Source: Acidobacteriaceae bacterium KBS 89
GTDB taxonomy: Bacteria > Acidobacteriota > Terriglobia > Terriglobales > Acidobacteriaceae
Direction: 5' to 3'
Length of the DNA stretch: 64,000 nt
NCBI GenBank assembly: GCA_000381605.1
Contig: KB906758.1
Location: 248,001 to 312,000 of the forward strand
Of the stretch, positions 16,831-26,124 are shown in pieces (positions within the stretch are counted from its first letter, which is position 1; each line of letters starts with the position of its first letter). Both the position numbers and the translations under genes were made by a program. The notes under the pieces are model-generated. The model was not told the DNA's origin, searched no databases, and saw only the letters and a list, made by a program, of their open reading frames with translations.

Positions 16831-18198
16831 ATGAAAAAGAGACAAATAGAAATTGCAGCCAGGGCGGTGGGTTCATCCCCAACCGCCGAAACTATTGAGT
16901 CGAACTCTCTCTTCACTCGACGTGAAATGCTGGGAATAACCGGCATGGCTGGTTTGGCGGCTTTGACCGGTATCGCACCCGAAGCTGTGGCGCAGACTGC
17001 GCAAAGACGACCTCGTATCGCCTGCCTTATCAGCTATTGGGGTCTTCCGACTTCCCACGCGGACTGGATCGTAAACAAGCTGATCGACGGTTATTGGTGG
17101 AAGGGCGCCCACACTCCTTCGCGGGTGGACGTGGTGTCGGTTTACATCCATCAGTTCGATACGAGCTTACTGGGTCAGAAGATATGCAAAGCGAAAGACA
17201 TTCCCATCTATAAAACAGTGGGTGAAGCCGTCACGCTTGGCGGCAAGGAACTTGCTGTGGATGGTGTTGTCATCGTCTGCGAACATGGGAATTATCCAAC
17301 CGATCTCAAGGGGCACTGGCTGTTGCCGCGCTGGTGGATCTACCAGCAGGTGATGCAGGTTTTCGAGCAGAGCAAACGCTCGGTGCCAGTGTTCAACGAC
17401 AAGCACCTCTCCTACAACTGGGACGACGCCAAGTGGATGTTCGACAAATCCCGTGAGCTGAACTTTCCCCTTAGCGGTGGTTCTTCGATACCGATTTACT
17501 TCCGCAAGCCCGAGATGGATCTCGCCGCCGATACGCCGATTAAGAATTCGATTGTGGTTGCAAGCTCCCCGGATGAGGGAGCCATCTTCCACTGCATCGA
17601 CGTGCTCCAGTCTTTTGTCGATCGCCGCAAGGGCGGTGAGACAGGCGTCAAGTCGGTGCAGTCAATTCGTGGCCCTGAGACATGGAAGTGGGTCGAACAA
17701 AATCCCTGGGCCGGCAACCTGCTTGAAGCAGTGCGGAAAAAATTTGACCTCAAGCCGGGATACTTTCAGGAGGGCAGGCGACCATGCGTCTGCATCGTGG
17801 AATATAACGATGGGACCAATGGGGCTGTAATTGCTGGCGAGGGTGTGGGTTGGACCTACGCCGGCGAGATCGAAGGGCAGAAAGATCCGACAATCATCTC
17901 CATGCTTGACTTCCCGGGCCCCATCGGGCAGTACCACGCTACAAACGCCTTCGCGCACTGGATCATCGAACTGATGCTGACCGGAAAAGAACCGTTCAAT
18001 GCGGAGCGGTTGCTGCTGTCAACAGGGATTACGAACCACTACATGGATTCAAACTGGGAGGACGGCCGTTACTCTGCCGTCGGACGGCGCATCGAGACGC
18101 CGTTCATGAACATGAAGTATCGGTCGACACATGGACCGATGTTTGAAACGGCGCCGCGGCCACCGAATACTCCCTACATACGGGGATTTGTATCGTAG
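16831..18198 (+). CDS. Twin-arginine-signal exported protein, family not recognised
   Basis: A 455-residue protein. A Tat signal is clear at about 30-55 (TRREMLGITGMAGLAALTG, then AVAQ), so it is folded in the cytoplasm before export and may carry a cofactor. The mature part starts RPRIACLISYWGLPTSHADW and contains VDGVVIVCEHGNYPTDLKGH and SVPVFNDKHLSYNWDDAKWM, a Rossmann-like alternation of strands and helices. It also has many Trp, His and acidic residues, and GAVIAGEGVGWTYAGE near 330. I cannot name the family; an oxidoreductase-like fold is possible. Upstream there is no good ribosome binding site. Base composition is lower in GC than its neighbours. Confidence 0.75.
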   Translation: MKKRQIEIAARAVGSSPTAETIESNSLFTRREMLGITGMAGLAALTGIAPEAVAQTAQRRPRIACLISYWGLPTSHADWIVNKLIDGYWWKGAHTPSRVDVVSVYIHQFDTSLLGQKICKAKDIPIYKTVGEAVTLGGKELAVDGVVIVCEHGNYPTDLKGHWLLPRWWIYQQVMQVFEQSKRSVPVFNDKHLSYNWDDAKWMFDKSRELNFPLSGGSSIPIYFRKPEMDLAADTPIKNSIVVASSPDEGAIFHCIDVLQSFVDRRKGGETGVKSVQSIRGPETWKWVEQNPWAGNLLEAVRKKFDLKPGYFQEGRRPCVCIVEYNDGTNGAVIAGEGVGWTYAGEIEGQKDPTIISMLDFPGPIGQYHATNAFAHWIIELMLTGKEPFNAERLLLSTGITNHYMDSNWEDGRYSAVGRRIETPFMNMKYRSTHGPMFETAPRPPNTPYIRGFVS

Positions 18199-18297
18199 GC
18201 TCGGCGTGGCTGTGGCGGGGTCCAAGCAGCAAATAAATTGAAGGACTCATCCTTAAGTTGGAGGCGTCTGCTGTCGTGAACTCGGTAGACTGCCGGG

Positions 18298-19362
18298 ATG
18301 GCGATCCCAACTGAACCGATTGGCAGCGTTCCCCGCCCTCCTCAACTGCTTCAAGTGATGGCATCTTTTCAGGCTGGAAAGATCGCCCGTGAGGCGTTGG
18401 AGGACGCTTACGCGGAGGCGCTTCGCGACACCATCGAGCACTTGGAAGAGACTGGTTCTCCGGTCCTGACGGATGGGGAACAGAGCAAGCCCAGTTTCGC
18501 TACTTATCCACTTAGCGGACTTCAAAATCTTGCGCCCGATGGGGTGGTGATTCCATTTGCAGATGGTCATCAGCGCCAGTTGCCTCGATTGACCGCTGGA
18601 CCGTTTCGTTATGGTATCCATGCGGGTAGCTACACGAAGGCTGCGCGTGCTTACACGCAGCGCCCGGTGAAGCAGGCGGTCATTTCGGCCTCCGCTCTGA
18701 GTCTGTTGTATCCGGCGACGGAGATTCCGGGCTACTCGCGGGAGGCTTTCGTCGCGGATTTGATTAATGAAGCCGAGGCGGACATTCGCGGGGCCTTCGA
18801 TGAAGGCGCGGCGAGTGTCCAGATCGACTTTACTGAGGGACGACTTTCCCTCAAACTCGATCCTTCAGGAGACCTTCTTCGTAGCTTCGTCGGATTGAAT
18901 AACCAGGTGCTGGCGCGCTTTGGTCCGGACGAGCGCCGCAAGATTGGCGTGCACGTCTGCCCGGGCGGCGACTACGATTCGACGCACAGCGCAGATGTCG
19001 ATTACGCGGGTTTGCTGCCGGACCTTTTCAAGTTGAACGTTGGGCGATTCTATCTCCAGATGGCCAGCGAACCGGACCGGAAGCGCGTCCTGCAGCTTGT
19101 CAGCAGGCTGGCAAGCCCTGAGCATCTTGTTTTTATAGGCGTAATCGACCCGATCAACCCGGTAGTTGAGACGGCGGCACAGGTTCGCGATCGCGTTCTT
19201 GAAGCGGCGTCGTTTCTGTCGGTGAAACAACTTGGAACTACCGATGACTGTGGCTTCGCACCGTTCGCCGATGACACTTCTACTGCCCGTGACACTGCGT
19301 TTCAGAAGATTCGGGCGAGGGTTGAGGGAACGGAGTTGGCTGCTCGAGAGCTGGGTTACTGA
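18298..19362 (+). CDS. MetE C-terminal-like (cobalamin-independent) methyltransferase family protein
   Basis: A 354-residue protein like the catalytic C-terminal barrel of methionine synthase MetE, without the N-terminal half. Visible features are PIGSVPRPPQLL, VLTDGEQSKPSFATYPL, the zinc-ligand region IGVHVCPGGDYDST (His-x-Cys), and the C-terminal block KQLGTTDDCGFAPF with the second cysteine. Stand-alone proteins of this type may methylate homocysteine with another donor or act on other thiols; the exact reaction cannot be stated. The ATG at 18298 has a weak ribosome binding site. It converges on the lipoprotein gene at 19372. Confidence 0.85.
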   Translation: MAIPTEPIGSVPRPPQLLQVMASFQAGKIAREALEDAYAEALRDTIEHLEETGSPVLTDGEQSKPSFATYPLSGLQNLAPDGVVIPFADGHQRQLPRLTAGPFRYGIHAGSYTKAARAYTQRPVKQAVISASALSLLYPATEIPGYSREAFVADLINEAEADIRGAFDEGAASVQIDFTEGRLSLKLDPSGDLLRSFVGLNNQVLARFGPDERRKIGVHVCPGGDYDSTHSADVDYAGLLPDLFKLNVGRFYLQMASEPDRKRVLQLVSRLASPEHLVFIGVIDPINPVVETAAQVRDRVLEAASFLSVKQLGTTDDCGFAPFADDTSTARDTAFQKIRARVEGTELAARELGY

Positions 19363-19371
19363 GACCCGTCG

Positions 19372-20256
19372 CTACTTCATGACCTTGACGGGGACGCCTT
19401 CGGGGAACTTCACCTCGAATTGATCGTCGTCCAGCTTTTGATTTACGGTCAGCTTGGTGATGGTGATGGACAGGCCGTATTGATCCTGTGGGCGCTTGAT
19501 CTGGATCTTCATCGGGAAGGGGATGTCGCCGAAGTACTGGTAGTTACTGTAAAAGGCCTGGGTAACGACGTGACCGTTCGCGTCGTAGATGTCCTGCTGG
19601 TAGGGCAAGAGGGTGGAGCGGCCGATGTGGATGACGCGGAGGGTGTGGGCGATGTTGCCTTGGGGTGGCTCCAGGATGGTGAGTTCGTAGTCGGGCTCTT
19701 CGATCAGCTGCTTCTTGTCTTTTGGGTCTGGGAGGACACGCGAGTCCTGGGTCAGATCGACGACTTGATCGGGGCCGAGGCCGCGGACCAGAAGCGAGTC
19801 AAAGATTACCTTTGGGCGGAGGCTTTCGAGGCCGTGCTGCGAAGCGTCGGTTACCTCGCCGGTGCCGGTCATCGCGAGCTTCTTGGGCGGGCTCCACAGC
19901 TTCCAGGTCTTGCCGTCGCTCACCATGTCAAGCGCCTGGGAACCCAGAACCGGGAGACGAAGGAGGACTCGCAGATCCTCCGGTTTGCGCAGGAAGATGT
20001 AGCCGCTGAAAGGGGTAAACTCCTTAATCTGACCCTGCCGGGCGCCCCCCTCGGAGGCGACAATCTCGACGGCGGCGTTGAGGCTCTGGACTTCGTTGAA
20101 CCGGGTGTCGACCTGCTTCAGGAGTTGATCAAGTGACGCGCCGATGACCACTTCGGCGGGGCGCGTTTTGGCGACGGTACGAATGTGGGTCAGGCATCCG
20201 GTCAGGGCCGGAGCCAGCGCAACCAACCCCACCGCGAACGCTTGTCTCATCCTCAT
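19372..20256 (-). CDS. Outer-membrane lipoprotein, LolA/DUF4292-like
   Basis: A 294-residue lipoprotein. The start at 20256 (MRMRQAFAVGLVALAPALTGC) gives a signal peptide ending in the lipobox L-T-G-C. The beta-rich body (FSGYIFLRKPEDLRVLLRLPVLGSQALDMVSDGKTWKLWSPPKK) matches the look of LolA/LolB-fold proteins, in which a half-barrel binds lipid. I recall DUF4292 for similar lipoproteins, with moderate confidence. The C-terminus VNQKLDDDQFEVKFPEGVPV is the typical last strand (xxFxVxxPxGxxV). It precedes mltG in the same direction with a gap of about 145 bases, and may work in envelope assembly. Confidence 0.75.
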   Translation of the reverse strand: MRMRQAFAVGLVALAPALTGCLTHIRTVAKTRPAEVVIGASLDQLLKQVDTRFNEVQSLNAAVEIVASEGGARQGQIKEFTPFSGYIFLRKPEDLRVLLRLPVLGSQALDMVSDGKTWKLWSPPKKLAMTGTGEVTDASQHGLESLRPKVIFDSLLVRGLGPDQVVDLTQDSRVLPDPKDKKQLIEEPDYELTILEPPQGNIAHTLRVIHIGRSTLLPYQQDIYDANGHVVTQAFYSNYQYFGDIPFPMKIQIKRPQDQYGLSITITKLTVNQKLDDDQFEVKFPEGVPVKVMK

Positions 20257-20433
20257 TGGCACAAACTTCAAGTATATCTGTCCTGACACGGAGTGCCGGA
20301 GGGGGCATCCCGAAGTAAACCCCTGTTTTGAGTCCTATACGTGTTTGATGTCCCTCGGTTCCTGAACGTTTCGCGGAGTTTGCCGCAAAAAATGGGACAG
20401 GTTTGCCGCTAGTAAACGGTGATGGAGGGTTCT

Positions 20434-21417
20434 TTAGTGCTTTTCGGCTTGGCGATAGGCCTGGACCTGCTGGGCGTGCTCCTTGAGATCGACCGAGAAA
20501 CGGGTGTGGCCGGCGGCATCGCTGACAAAGTAAAGGTAGTCGGTCTTGGCGGGGTGCATCGCGGCGCGCAGGGCTGCCAAGCCGGGGTTGGAGATTGGCC
20601 CGGGAGGCGGGCCGGCGTGTTTGTAGGTGTTGTAGGGCGAGGGCGATTGCAGGTCCGAGGCGTAGATGGTGCCGCGCCAGCGGTTGTTGAGCAGGGCGGC
20701 GTAAATGACGGTTGGGTCGGTGGCCAGGGGCATGGATTTAGCGAGGCGGTTGACGAAGACCCCGGCTACGAGGGGCCGCTCGGTGTCCTGACCTACCTCT
20801 TTTTCAATGAGGGAGGCCAAGATGACGGTTTGGGCCATGTCGGCCTTGCCGATACCGAGTTGCGTGCTCTCCTGGCGGAAGCGGTGAACCATCGCGGTGA
20901 GGATCTGAAGAGGTGTGGCGTGGCGGGAGAAGCGGTAGGTGTCGGGAAAGAGGTAGCCTTCGAGGGATTCGGGGTGGGTGTTCGGGGGTAGCAGATCGGC
21001 GATGAGTTCGGTGTGTTTGCGTTCGGCGGCGAGGAAGTCGTCGTGCTTGGCGAAGCCTGCGGTCTCGACTGCGACGGCGATGTCGAAGATGTTGTAGCCC
21101 TCGGGGATGGTGAGGGACTGAGTGTAGACATCGCCCCGGACGAGGCGGTCGTAGACTTCGGCTGGGGGGACGGGGTGGTCGAAGCGGTACTCGCCGGCTT
21201 TGAAGGTGCCGTTGCGAGTGAGGCGGAGGAGAGCGAAGGCATAGCGGCTGCGGATGATGCCGTTTTTTCGCAGAAGAGTCGCAACGCCGGTCGCTCCTGT
21301 GCCTGGAGGGATTTCGACGAAGGTTTCCGCGGAGGGGCCGAAGGGGGTGTAGACGATGTACCAGGCTGCACCGGCAGCGAGGAGGAAAAGCAGCAAGAGG
21401 GTCAGGAAAAACTTCAA
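20434..21417 (-). CDS. mltG: Endolytic peptidoglycan transglycosylase MltG
   Basis: A 327-residue single-pass inner-membrane enzyme that cleaves nascent glycan strands and helps to set their length. The N-terminal helix is residues 3-24. The LysM-like subdomain follows, then the catalytic domain with ESLEGYLFPDTYRF (about 150-163), the catalytic glutamate Glu205 in ILASLIEKEVG, the LATDPTVIYA block and the terminal SPYNTYKHAGPPPGPISNPG motif. The start is a TTG at 21417 supported by CGGAGG eight bases upstream. It is divergent from ruvX, a common neighbour. Confidence 0.95.
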   Translation of the reverse strand: MKFFLTLLLLFLLAAGAAWYIVYTPFGPSAETFVEIPPGTGATGVATLLRKNGIIRSRYAFALLRLTRNGTFKAGEYRFDHPVPPAEVYDRLVRGDVYTQSLTIPEGYNIFDIAVAVETAGFAKHDDFLAAERKHTELIADLLPPNTHPESLEGYLFPDTYRFSRHATPLQILTAMVHRFRQESTQLGIGKADMAQTVILASLIEKEVGQDTERPLVAGVFVNRLAKSMPLATDPTVIYAALLNNRWRGTIYASDLQSPSPYNTYKHAGPPPGPISNPGLAALRAAMHPAKTDYLYFVSDAAGHTRFSVDLKEHAQQVQAYRQAEKH

Positions 21418-21525
21418 AGGTGCGCCTCCGGCTGGGGCCTGTGGATCGCGAATTTCGGGTTGGATGGTCGTAGATGCACTTCGTCCCGACTATTTTACGG
21501 TGCGACCGTTACACTCAAGACCGTG

Positions 21526-22020
21526 ATGACAGATTCGCCCAAATCCGATGGATCTGAAGACGAGTTGAAGCCGCAGGAGGGTGCGCTTGTTCCGCGGATT
21601 CTTGGCTTTGATGTGGGCGACCGGCGCATTGGGCTGGCGATCTCGGACCCCCTGGGGTATACGGCCCAGCCGCTGTTTACGCTTCATCGGGCTGGGCGGA
21701 GGGCGGACCTGAAGTCTGTGGCGCGGGTGCTTCGCAAGCATGGGGTGACGGAGGCGGTGGTGGGGAATCCGCTTTATATGTCAGGCGACCAGAGCCCGCA
21801 GGCAGCGAAGGCGCAGGCGTTTGCCGAGGAGCTGCGGGCGGAGTTCGGGATTACGGTCCACCTGTGGGACGAGCGGCTCACGACGACGCAGGCGCACCGT
21901 CATCTGGATGATGCCGGGCACGCGGCGATTGGACGCAAGGGGATCATCGACCAGGTGGCGGCGGTGTTGATTCTACAATCGTTTCTGGAGGCGAAGGCCA
22001 ACGAGCGAGGCCGTTCGTAG
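21526..22020 (+). CDS. ruvX: Holliday-junction-resolvase-like RuvX (YqgF)
   Basis: A 164-residue RNase H-fold nuclease, involved in pre-16S rRNA processing in characterised bacteria. The motifs are ILGFDVGDRRIGLAISD (first catalytic Asp), AVVGNPLYMSG, LWDERLTTTQAHR and GIIDQVAAVLILQSFLE (last catalytic Asp). The ATG at 21526 is chosen (the GTG just before it is possible); the open frame extends far upstream but only as the antisense of mltG. A polar N-terminal tail of about 24 residues precedes the domain. Confidence 0.93.
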   Translation: MTDSPKSDGSEDELKPQEGALVPRILGFDVGDRRIGLAISDPLGYTAQPLFTLHRAGRRADLKSVARVLRKHGVTEAVVGNPLYMSGDQSPQAAKAQAFAEELRAEFGITVHLWDERLTTTQAHRHLDDAGHAAIGRKGIIDQVAAVLILQSFLEAKANERGRS

Positions 22021-22155
22021 GGTCTGGTCTGGCTGCCGCGGCAACCCGGGACGGCGATTTTCGCGTCCTCCCATCGTATAATCGTTTTTTGACCTTAACG
22101 CGTTGCCGCGCGAGCATGTGCGCGCGCACGACAAGCACTGCCCGGAAGGCCCCAA

Positions 22156-22632
22156 ATGCCAGAAGAAGTTAAAAAAAGGCTCGCAGAAGAGATCAAGTTG
22201 CTGGAACACGAGCTTACGACTGAATTGCCCGCCGAGATCAAGAAGGCGGTCGCGCTGGGCGACCTCAGCGAAAACGCCGAATATCACATGGCCAAGCAGC
22301 GCCAGGTCTTTGTAAACGCCCGCCTGGGCCAGCTGAAGAAGCGGATGGGCGAGCTTGCCATGGTGAACCTGGTGAATATCCCCAGCGACAAGGTGGGCTT
22401 CGGTTCGCGGGTGACGGTGTTCGATTCGAGCAAGGACGAAGAGATCAAGTATCAACTAGTGACGAGCGAGGAGTCGGATGTGTCCAAGGGGTTGATTTCG
22501 ACGACCTCGCCGATTGGCCGCGCGCTGCTGGGTAAACAAGTGGGCGAGATGGCGACGGTGATCACGCCGAACGGCAAGCGGGAGCTTGAAATTCTGAAGC
22601 TGCTGACGATTCACGACGCTCCCGAAGATTAG
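22156..22632 (+). CDS. greA: Transcription elongation factor GreA
   Basis: A 158-residue factor that enters the RNA polymerase secondary channel and stimulates cleavage of backtracked RNA. The N-terminal coiled coil (about 1-75) carries the tip acidic sequence GDLSENAEYHMAK (Asp/Glu of the G-D-L-S-E-N-A-E motif). The C-terminal FKBP-like domain has STTSPIGRALLGKQVGE. The ATG follows GGAAGG. Length is normal. Confidence 0.97.
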   Translation: MPEEVKKRLAEEIKLLEHELTTELPAEIKKAVALGDLSENAEYHMAKQRQVFVNARLGQLKKRMGELAMVNLVNIPSDKVGFGSRVTVFDSSKDEEIKYQLVTSEESDVSKGLISTTSPIGRALLGKQVGEMATVITPNGKRELEILKLLTIHDAPED

Positions 22633-22703
22633 CTCACGTGCTGCAGACGTGTTATGAAGGAATCGGTAAGGACGGGGGCATTTTTCCCCGGAGGACGAGT
22701 TTT

Positions 22704-23339
22704 TTGACCTGGACAAGCGCATTCGGCAAAGGCAGCGGCTGGCTGCTTCAAAAGATCGTGAACGGGCTCGCGCTGACCCGAATCTCTCCGAACATGCTGA
22801 CGTTCATCGGGCTGGTGATCAACATCATTGCTGCGTGTTTTTTTGGGTTTGCGCGCGCGAACAATGCCAACCGGATGTTTCTGTATGCGGGGCTGATCAT
22901 TATCGGAGCCGGCGTCTTCGATATGGTGGACGGCCGGGTTGCCAGGAAGACGAACCAGGTTTCAGTGTTTGGGGCGTTCTTCGATTCGGTGATGGACCGT
23001 TACTCGGACGTAGCGATCTTCTTTGGCTTGCTGATCTACTATGCTCGAGGCCAACGGCTTTTTTACGTTGGGCTGGTGGCGTTTGTTATGACGGCGTGTG
23101 TGATGGTGAGCTATACCCGGGCACGCGCCGAGGCGCTGATCGGGACCTGCAAGGTTGGGTTCATGGAGCGGCCGGAGCGCATTGTGTGCGTCATTCTGGG
23201 CGCGCTCTGTAACCGATGGGGTGTGATGGCTCCGGCGCTTTGGGTGTTGGCGCTGTTTGCGACGCTGACGGTGATCCACCGAATCCGGTATACGTATCTT
23301 GAGACGGAACGGCGGAAGCTTCTGGCTCAGGCTAAGTGA
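22704..23339 (+). CDS. CDP-alcohol phosphatidyltransferase family membrane enzyme
   Basis: A 211-residue integral membrane enzyme for phospholipid synthesis. The signature D-x2-D-G-x2-A-R-x8-G-x3-D-x3-D is complete (DMVDGRVARKTNQ, then FGAFFDSVMD, about 72-98). About six membrane segments are visible. The frame opens at a GTG at 22638, but the TTG at 22704 (LTWTSAFGKG) has GGAGGA eight bases upstream, so I take that start. Substrates could be glycerol phosphate (PgsA type) or inositol phosphate; the R-x2-R-near-signature pattern YTRARAEALIGTCKVGFMERPERI recalls archaetidyl/phosphatidylinositol-type enzymes. The head group is not settled. Confidence 0.88.
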   Translation: MTWTSAFGKGSGWLLQKIVNGLALTRISPNMLTFIGLVINIIAACFFGFARANNANRMFLYAGLIIIGAGVFDMVDGRVARKTNQVSVFGAFFDSVMDRYSDVAIFFGLLIYYARGQRLFYVGLVAFVMTACVMVSYTRARAEALIGTCKVGFMERPERIVCVILGALCNRWGVMAPALWVLALFATLTVIHRIRYTYLETERRKLLAQAK

Positions 23340-23452
23340 TGGCTGTCGATCCGGCGCGGATCAGGATAAAATTCGCTGGATCACATTTGTTTTTGCGAGG
23401 TCGATGATCTCCTCGCCGCGACGCGAATGCCCTGAATGCGATGGAGCGCCGT

Positions 23453-23662
23453 TCAGGGATTTTTGATTCGCTCGTATCGGTATTGCTTTGTCTTGAAGAT
23501 TTCGTTGAGATAGACACCTTTGGAGGGGGCGGAGCGAAAGGCTGCGAACTCCTCCGCTGGAACATCGAAGTAGCGATAGACGCCTCGCTTGCCGCGATAG
23601 ACGATGGTGAGGATTCGGGTTTCGTCGTTGTAGTGCATTGCGGCGATGACGCTGGAAGGCAT
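23453..23662 (-). CDS. KTSC-domain small protein
   Basis: A 69-residue protein matching the KTSC domain (MPSSVIAAMHYNDETRILTI, then YRYFDVPAEEFAAFRSAPSKGVYLNEIFK). Here the name-giving K-T-S-C-type start is M-P-S-S. The domain is small, beta-rich and often linked to nucleic-acid or ribosome-related proteins, but its function is unclear. The ATG at 23662 is chosen over an upstream TTG at 23695, with a GGGAG about ten bases away. It is divergent from the isoaspartyl peptidase, with about 30 bases between the start codons. Confidence 0.82.
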   Translation of the reverse strand: MPSSVIAAMHYNDETRILTIVYRGKRGVYRYFDVPAEEFAAFRSAPSKGVYLNEIFKTKQYRYERIKNP

Positions 23663-23694
23663 TGGGGGATAGACTCCCGTAAACTTGAGATGCA

Positions 23695-24615
23695 ATGAAT
23701 GCGCAACCAGTTCTGTTAATTCACGGCGGTGCCTGGGCCATGCCCGATGACGCTGTTACCGCCCACGAAAATGGCATCGCCAATGCACTGGCTGCCGGAT
23801 ATACGATGCTCGAACGAGGCGCGAGTGCGGTGGATGCGGTGGAGGCCGCTGTCGCCGTGATGGAGGACGACGAGACCTTCGACGCGGGTCGCGGCTCGTT
23901 TCTGACTCAGGATGGCCGGGTGCAGATGGACGCGTTGCTGATGAACGGCGAGAATCTTCGCACGGGCGGTGTGGCTTGCGTGGAGCGGCTGCGAAACCCG
24001 ATTCGCGCTGCGCGGCTGGTGCTGGACAAGTCGCCGCATGTGTATTTCGTCGGAACAGGTGCCGAGAGGTTTGCCCGCCAGCACGGCATGGCACTGTGCG
24101 ACAACATGGAGCTAGTGATTCCGCGGGAGCAGGAGCGGCTGTACAAGGCACAGGAGGCTGAACAAGCGGGACTGCCGGACGAGACTTTTTCGGGGAGTCT
24201 CGATTCGCACGATACGGTTGGTGCGGTTGCGCTTGATCTTCGTGGCAATATCGCTGCGGGAACGAGCACGGGCGGGACGTTGAACAAGGCTCCGGGACGT
24301 GTGGGCGATTCTTCGCTGATCGGATGCGGCTGCTACGCGGATAATTTGACTGCTGCCGTTTCACTGACGGGATGGGGCGAACCGATCATGAAACTGGTAC
24401 TGGGTAAGTGGGCGGTGGATCGTGTGGCGGCGGGTGCGAGTCCGGATGAGGCTGCGCACGAGGCGATTGATTATCTCTTCGACCGGCTTGGGGGGCATGG
24501 GGGGATTATTCTGCTGGACGCCGATGGCCGGGTAGGGCTGGCGCACAATACACCGCGGATGGCATGGGGTTTGCGGACGCCGGAGGGGGTCGGGATTGGC
24601 GTCACGCGCAACTGA
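23695..24615 (+). CDS. iaaA: Isoaspartyl peptidase/L-asparaginase (Ntn hydrolase)
   Basis: A 306-residue plant-type asparaginase family precursor. It autocleaves before Thr174 in the motif S-H-D-T-V-G-A-V-A to expose the N-terminal threonine nucleophile. The blocks PVLLIHGGAWAMP, FDAGRGSFLTQDGRVQMDA, GNIAAGTSTGG and VSLTGWGEPIM are all present. It hydrolyses isoaspartyl dipeptides and L-asparagine in the cytoplasm. No signal peptide. The ATG at 23695 is the natural start. Confidence 0.94.
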   Translation: MNAQPVLLIHGGAWAMPDDAVTAHENGIANALAAGYTMLERGASAVDAVEAAVAVMEDDETFDAGRGSFLTQDGRVQMDALLMNGENLRTGGVACVERLRNPIRAARLVLDKSPHVYFVGTGAERFARQHGMALCDNMELVIPREQERLYKAQEAEQAGLPDETFSGSLDSHDTVGAVALDLRGNIAAGTSTGGTLNKAPGRVGDSSLIGCGCYADNLTAAVSLTGWGEPIMKLVLGKWAVDRVAAGASPDEAAHEAIDYLFDRLGGHGGIILLDADGRVGLAHNTPRMAWGLRTPEGVGIGVTRN

Positions 24616-24637
24616 CCTGCTGGCTTGTTGCTGAGAT

Positions 24638-25219
24638 TTAGCGCTGCTGATCGGCGCGAAGGTGCGCTCTCGCCTCGCGCCATTCTTCCGCAGTGATCTC
24701 CCATATCTCGCAGGGTAGTCTGCCAGAGACGAAGTTTCGTTCTTCGGTGCCGACCATGCGCATGCCGGTTTTTTCTGAGATGCGTCTGGAGGCGAGGTTT
24801 TCGATTGCCTTCGGAGCGCGCAGGGATTCAAAGCCGAGGACATCGAACCAGAAGTCGTTGACTGCGATGACGGCCTCGGTCATCAGGCCTTGGCCGTGCC
24901 ACGGCAGTCCGAGCCAGAAGCCACGATTATCGGCCCTGTCCTTGTGCAGAGAGATTACGCCGATGTGATGCTCTGGAGAGTGTTTCAATCGAAGCGTCCA
25001 ATGCCATTCGTCTCCACGGTCGATTGCGGGGAGCGCAACATCGCGGTAGTAGGTGAACGCACCGTCGGCGGGATATGGCCAGGGAACGACTGCGTTGAGG
25101 AGTTTGACTACTTCCCAGTCAGGGAAGAGTTGTTGCGTCTGTTCCGCGTCGGCTAGCTGAAGTGGCCGCAGGATGAGGCGGCCGGTGTTGAGTTCGACGG
25201 CCTTGATGTGAGCGGGCAT
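24638..25219 (-). CDS. GNAT-family N-acetyltransferase (RimJ/RimL-like)
   Basis: A 193-residue acetyltransferase. Residues 9-30 (ELNTGRLILRPLQLADAEQ) start the fold as in RimJ-type enzymes. The acetyl-CoA loop is represented by FWLGLPWHGQGLMTEAV (about 100-116, G-x-G-x-x-T/A type), followed by SLRAPKAIENLASRRISEKTGMRMVGTEE. The start at 25219 (MPAHIKAVELN) follows AGGAAA at nine bases. Six bases separate it from the stop of the TPR gene upstream, so the two are probably one operon. The substrate is unknown. Confidence 0.88.
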   Translation of the reverse strand: MPAHIKAVELNTGRLILRPLQLADAEQTQQLFPDWEVVKLLNAVVPWPYPADGAFTYYRDVALPAIDRGDEWHWTLRLKHSPEHHIGVISLHKDRADNRGFWLGLPWHGQGLMTEAVIAVNDFWFDVLGFESLRAPKAIENLASRRISEKTGMRMVGTEERNFVSGRLPCEIWEITAEEWREARAHLRADQQR

Positions 25220-25225
25220 GGGCAA

Positions 25226-25960
25226 CTATTTCCTCGGCGCGGATATTGCCGGAGCGTTTGAGCATTTCACGGCCGCGTCTGTGAGCTCGCAGTTGCAGGC
25301 TTTCCAGTCAGGGTGAGCCTTGTTGCAGACTGCCGTCGCTTTGGCAGACTGGTTTGTTTTGTCATAGGCGACCGCCAGATATTCACGGTCGGAGAGGAGG
25401 TCGATCTTTATGTCGTCGTCCTCCTCTGGATCTTCAGCGGACTTTGCATCGAGGCTCTCGGCGACTTCGAATCCAGCGACACTGGCGCCCACATGACCAC
25501 ACCGCAAGGCCGCGCGCGCCATGTTGCGCAGAGAGGTCGCGTCATTCGATGAGGTCCTGATCGCGCTGGTGTAGGCGTCCTCGGCCGCGCAGTAGTCCTT
25601 CGCCTGCTCCTGCGCGGTGCCGAGGCCGTTGTAGTTCCAGGTTGAAGGGTCGAGTGCGATTGCGCGGCGGCACGCCGCCTGATCGTACTTTGTGTTGTCG
25701 AAGTAGCCATGGCAGCGGCGGCTCCATGCATCGGCGCTCTCGGGGTCGAGTTTGATTGCGCGATCGGTTCCTTTTGCCGAGTCCTTTCCATAGCCGGCGT
25801 TTCGCAGAGCGAGTTCGGCCACGGCTGTGCGGACACTCGCAGGCAGATTCAAGGTGAAGGCATCCATTGCCGGATACCTTGCTGCTGCAATGATCATCAG
25901 CACGAAGGCGAGTGGCAGGCAGGCGACGAATCCAAGTAAACCCCACAAAACAGGCCGCAT
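25226..25960 (-). CDS. Membrane-anchored tetratricopeptide-repeat protein
   Basis: A 244-residue protein with one N-terminal membrane helix (VLWGLLGFVACLPLAFVLMIIA). About three TPR-like units follow (KGTDRAIKLDPESADAWSRR, then DQAACRRAIALDPSTWNYNG, then AAEDAYTSAIRTSSNDATSL). An acidic segment EDPEEDDDIKIDLL lies at about 186-199, and a cysteine-rich tail (CNKAHPDWKACNCELTDAAVKC) ends the protein. Six cysteines in the periplasmic part could form disulfides. It probably scaffolds protein-protein contacts in the periplasm. It is the first gene of a two-gene unit with the acetyltransferase. Confidence 0.8.
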   Translation of the reverse strand: MRPVLWGLLGFVACLPLAFVLMIIAAARYPAMDAFTLNLPASVRTAVAELALRNAGYGKDSAKGTDRAIKLDPESADAWSRRCHGYFDNTKYDQAACRRAIALDPSTWNYNGLGTAQEQAKDYCAAEDAYTSAIRTSSNDATSLRNMARAALRCGHVGASVAGFEVAESLDAKSAEDPEEDDDIKIDLLSDREYLAVAYDKTNQSAKATAVCNKAHPDWKACNCELTDAAVKCSNAPAISAPRK

Positions 25961-26124
25961 CGACGGACCCCTCTACTCAGGAATTGGCTAAGTATACTCG
26001 CCAGAGTCGATCGCTACTTGCGCGCTGAATGGTCATTCATGTAGAACATCGCGTCGTCAAAGTTGCCAGCCGGGACGTCGCGAATCGAACGCCTCCCCGC
26101 GTGGATTGCAAAGGGAGCATCTCC

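Noticed and set aside
21013..21525. A long upstream extension of ruvX
   Set aside because: It is antisense to mltG and low in complexity (Gly/Glu/Val-rich). The RuvX domain starts after 21526.
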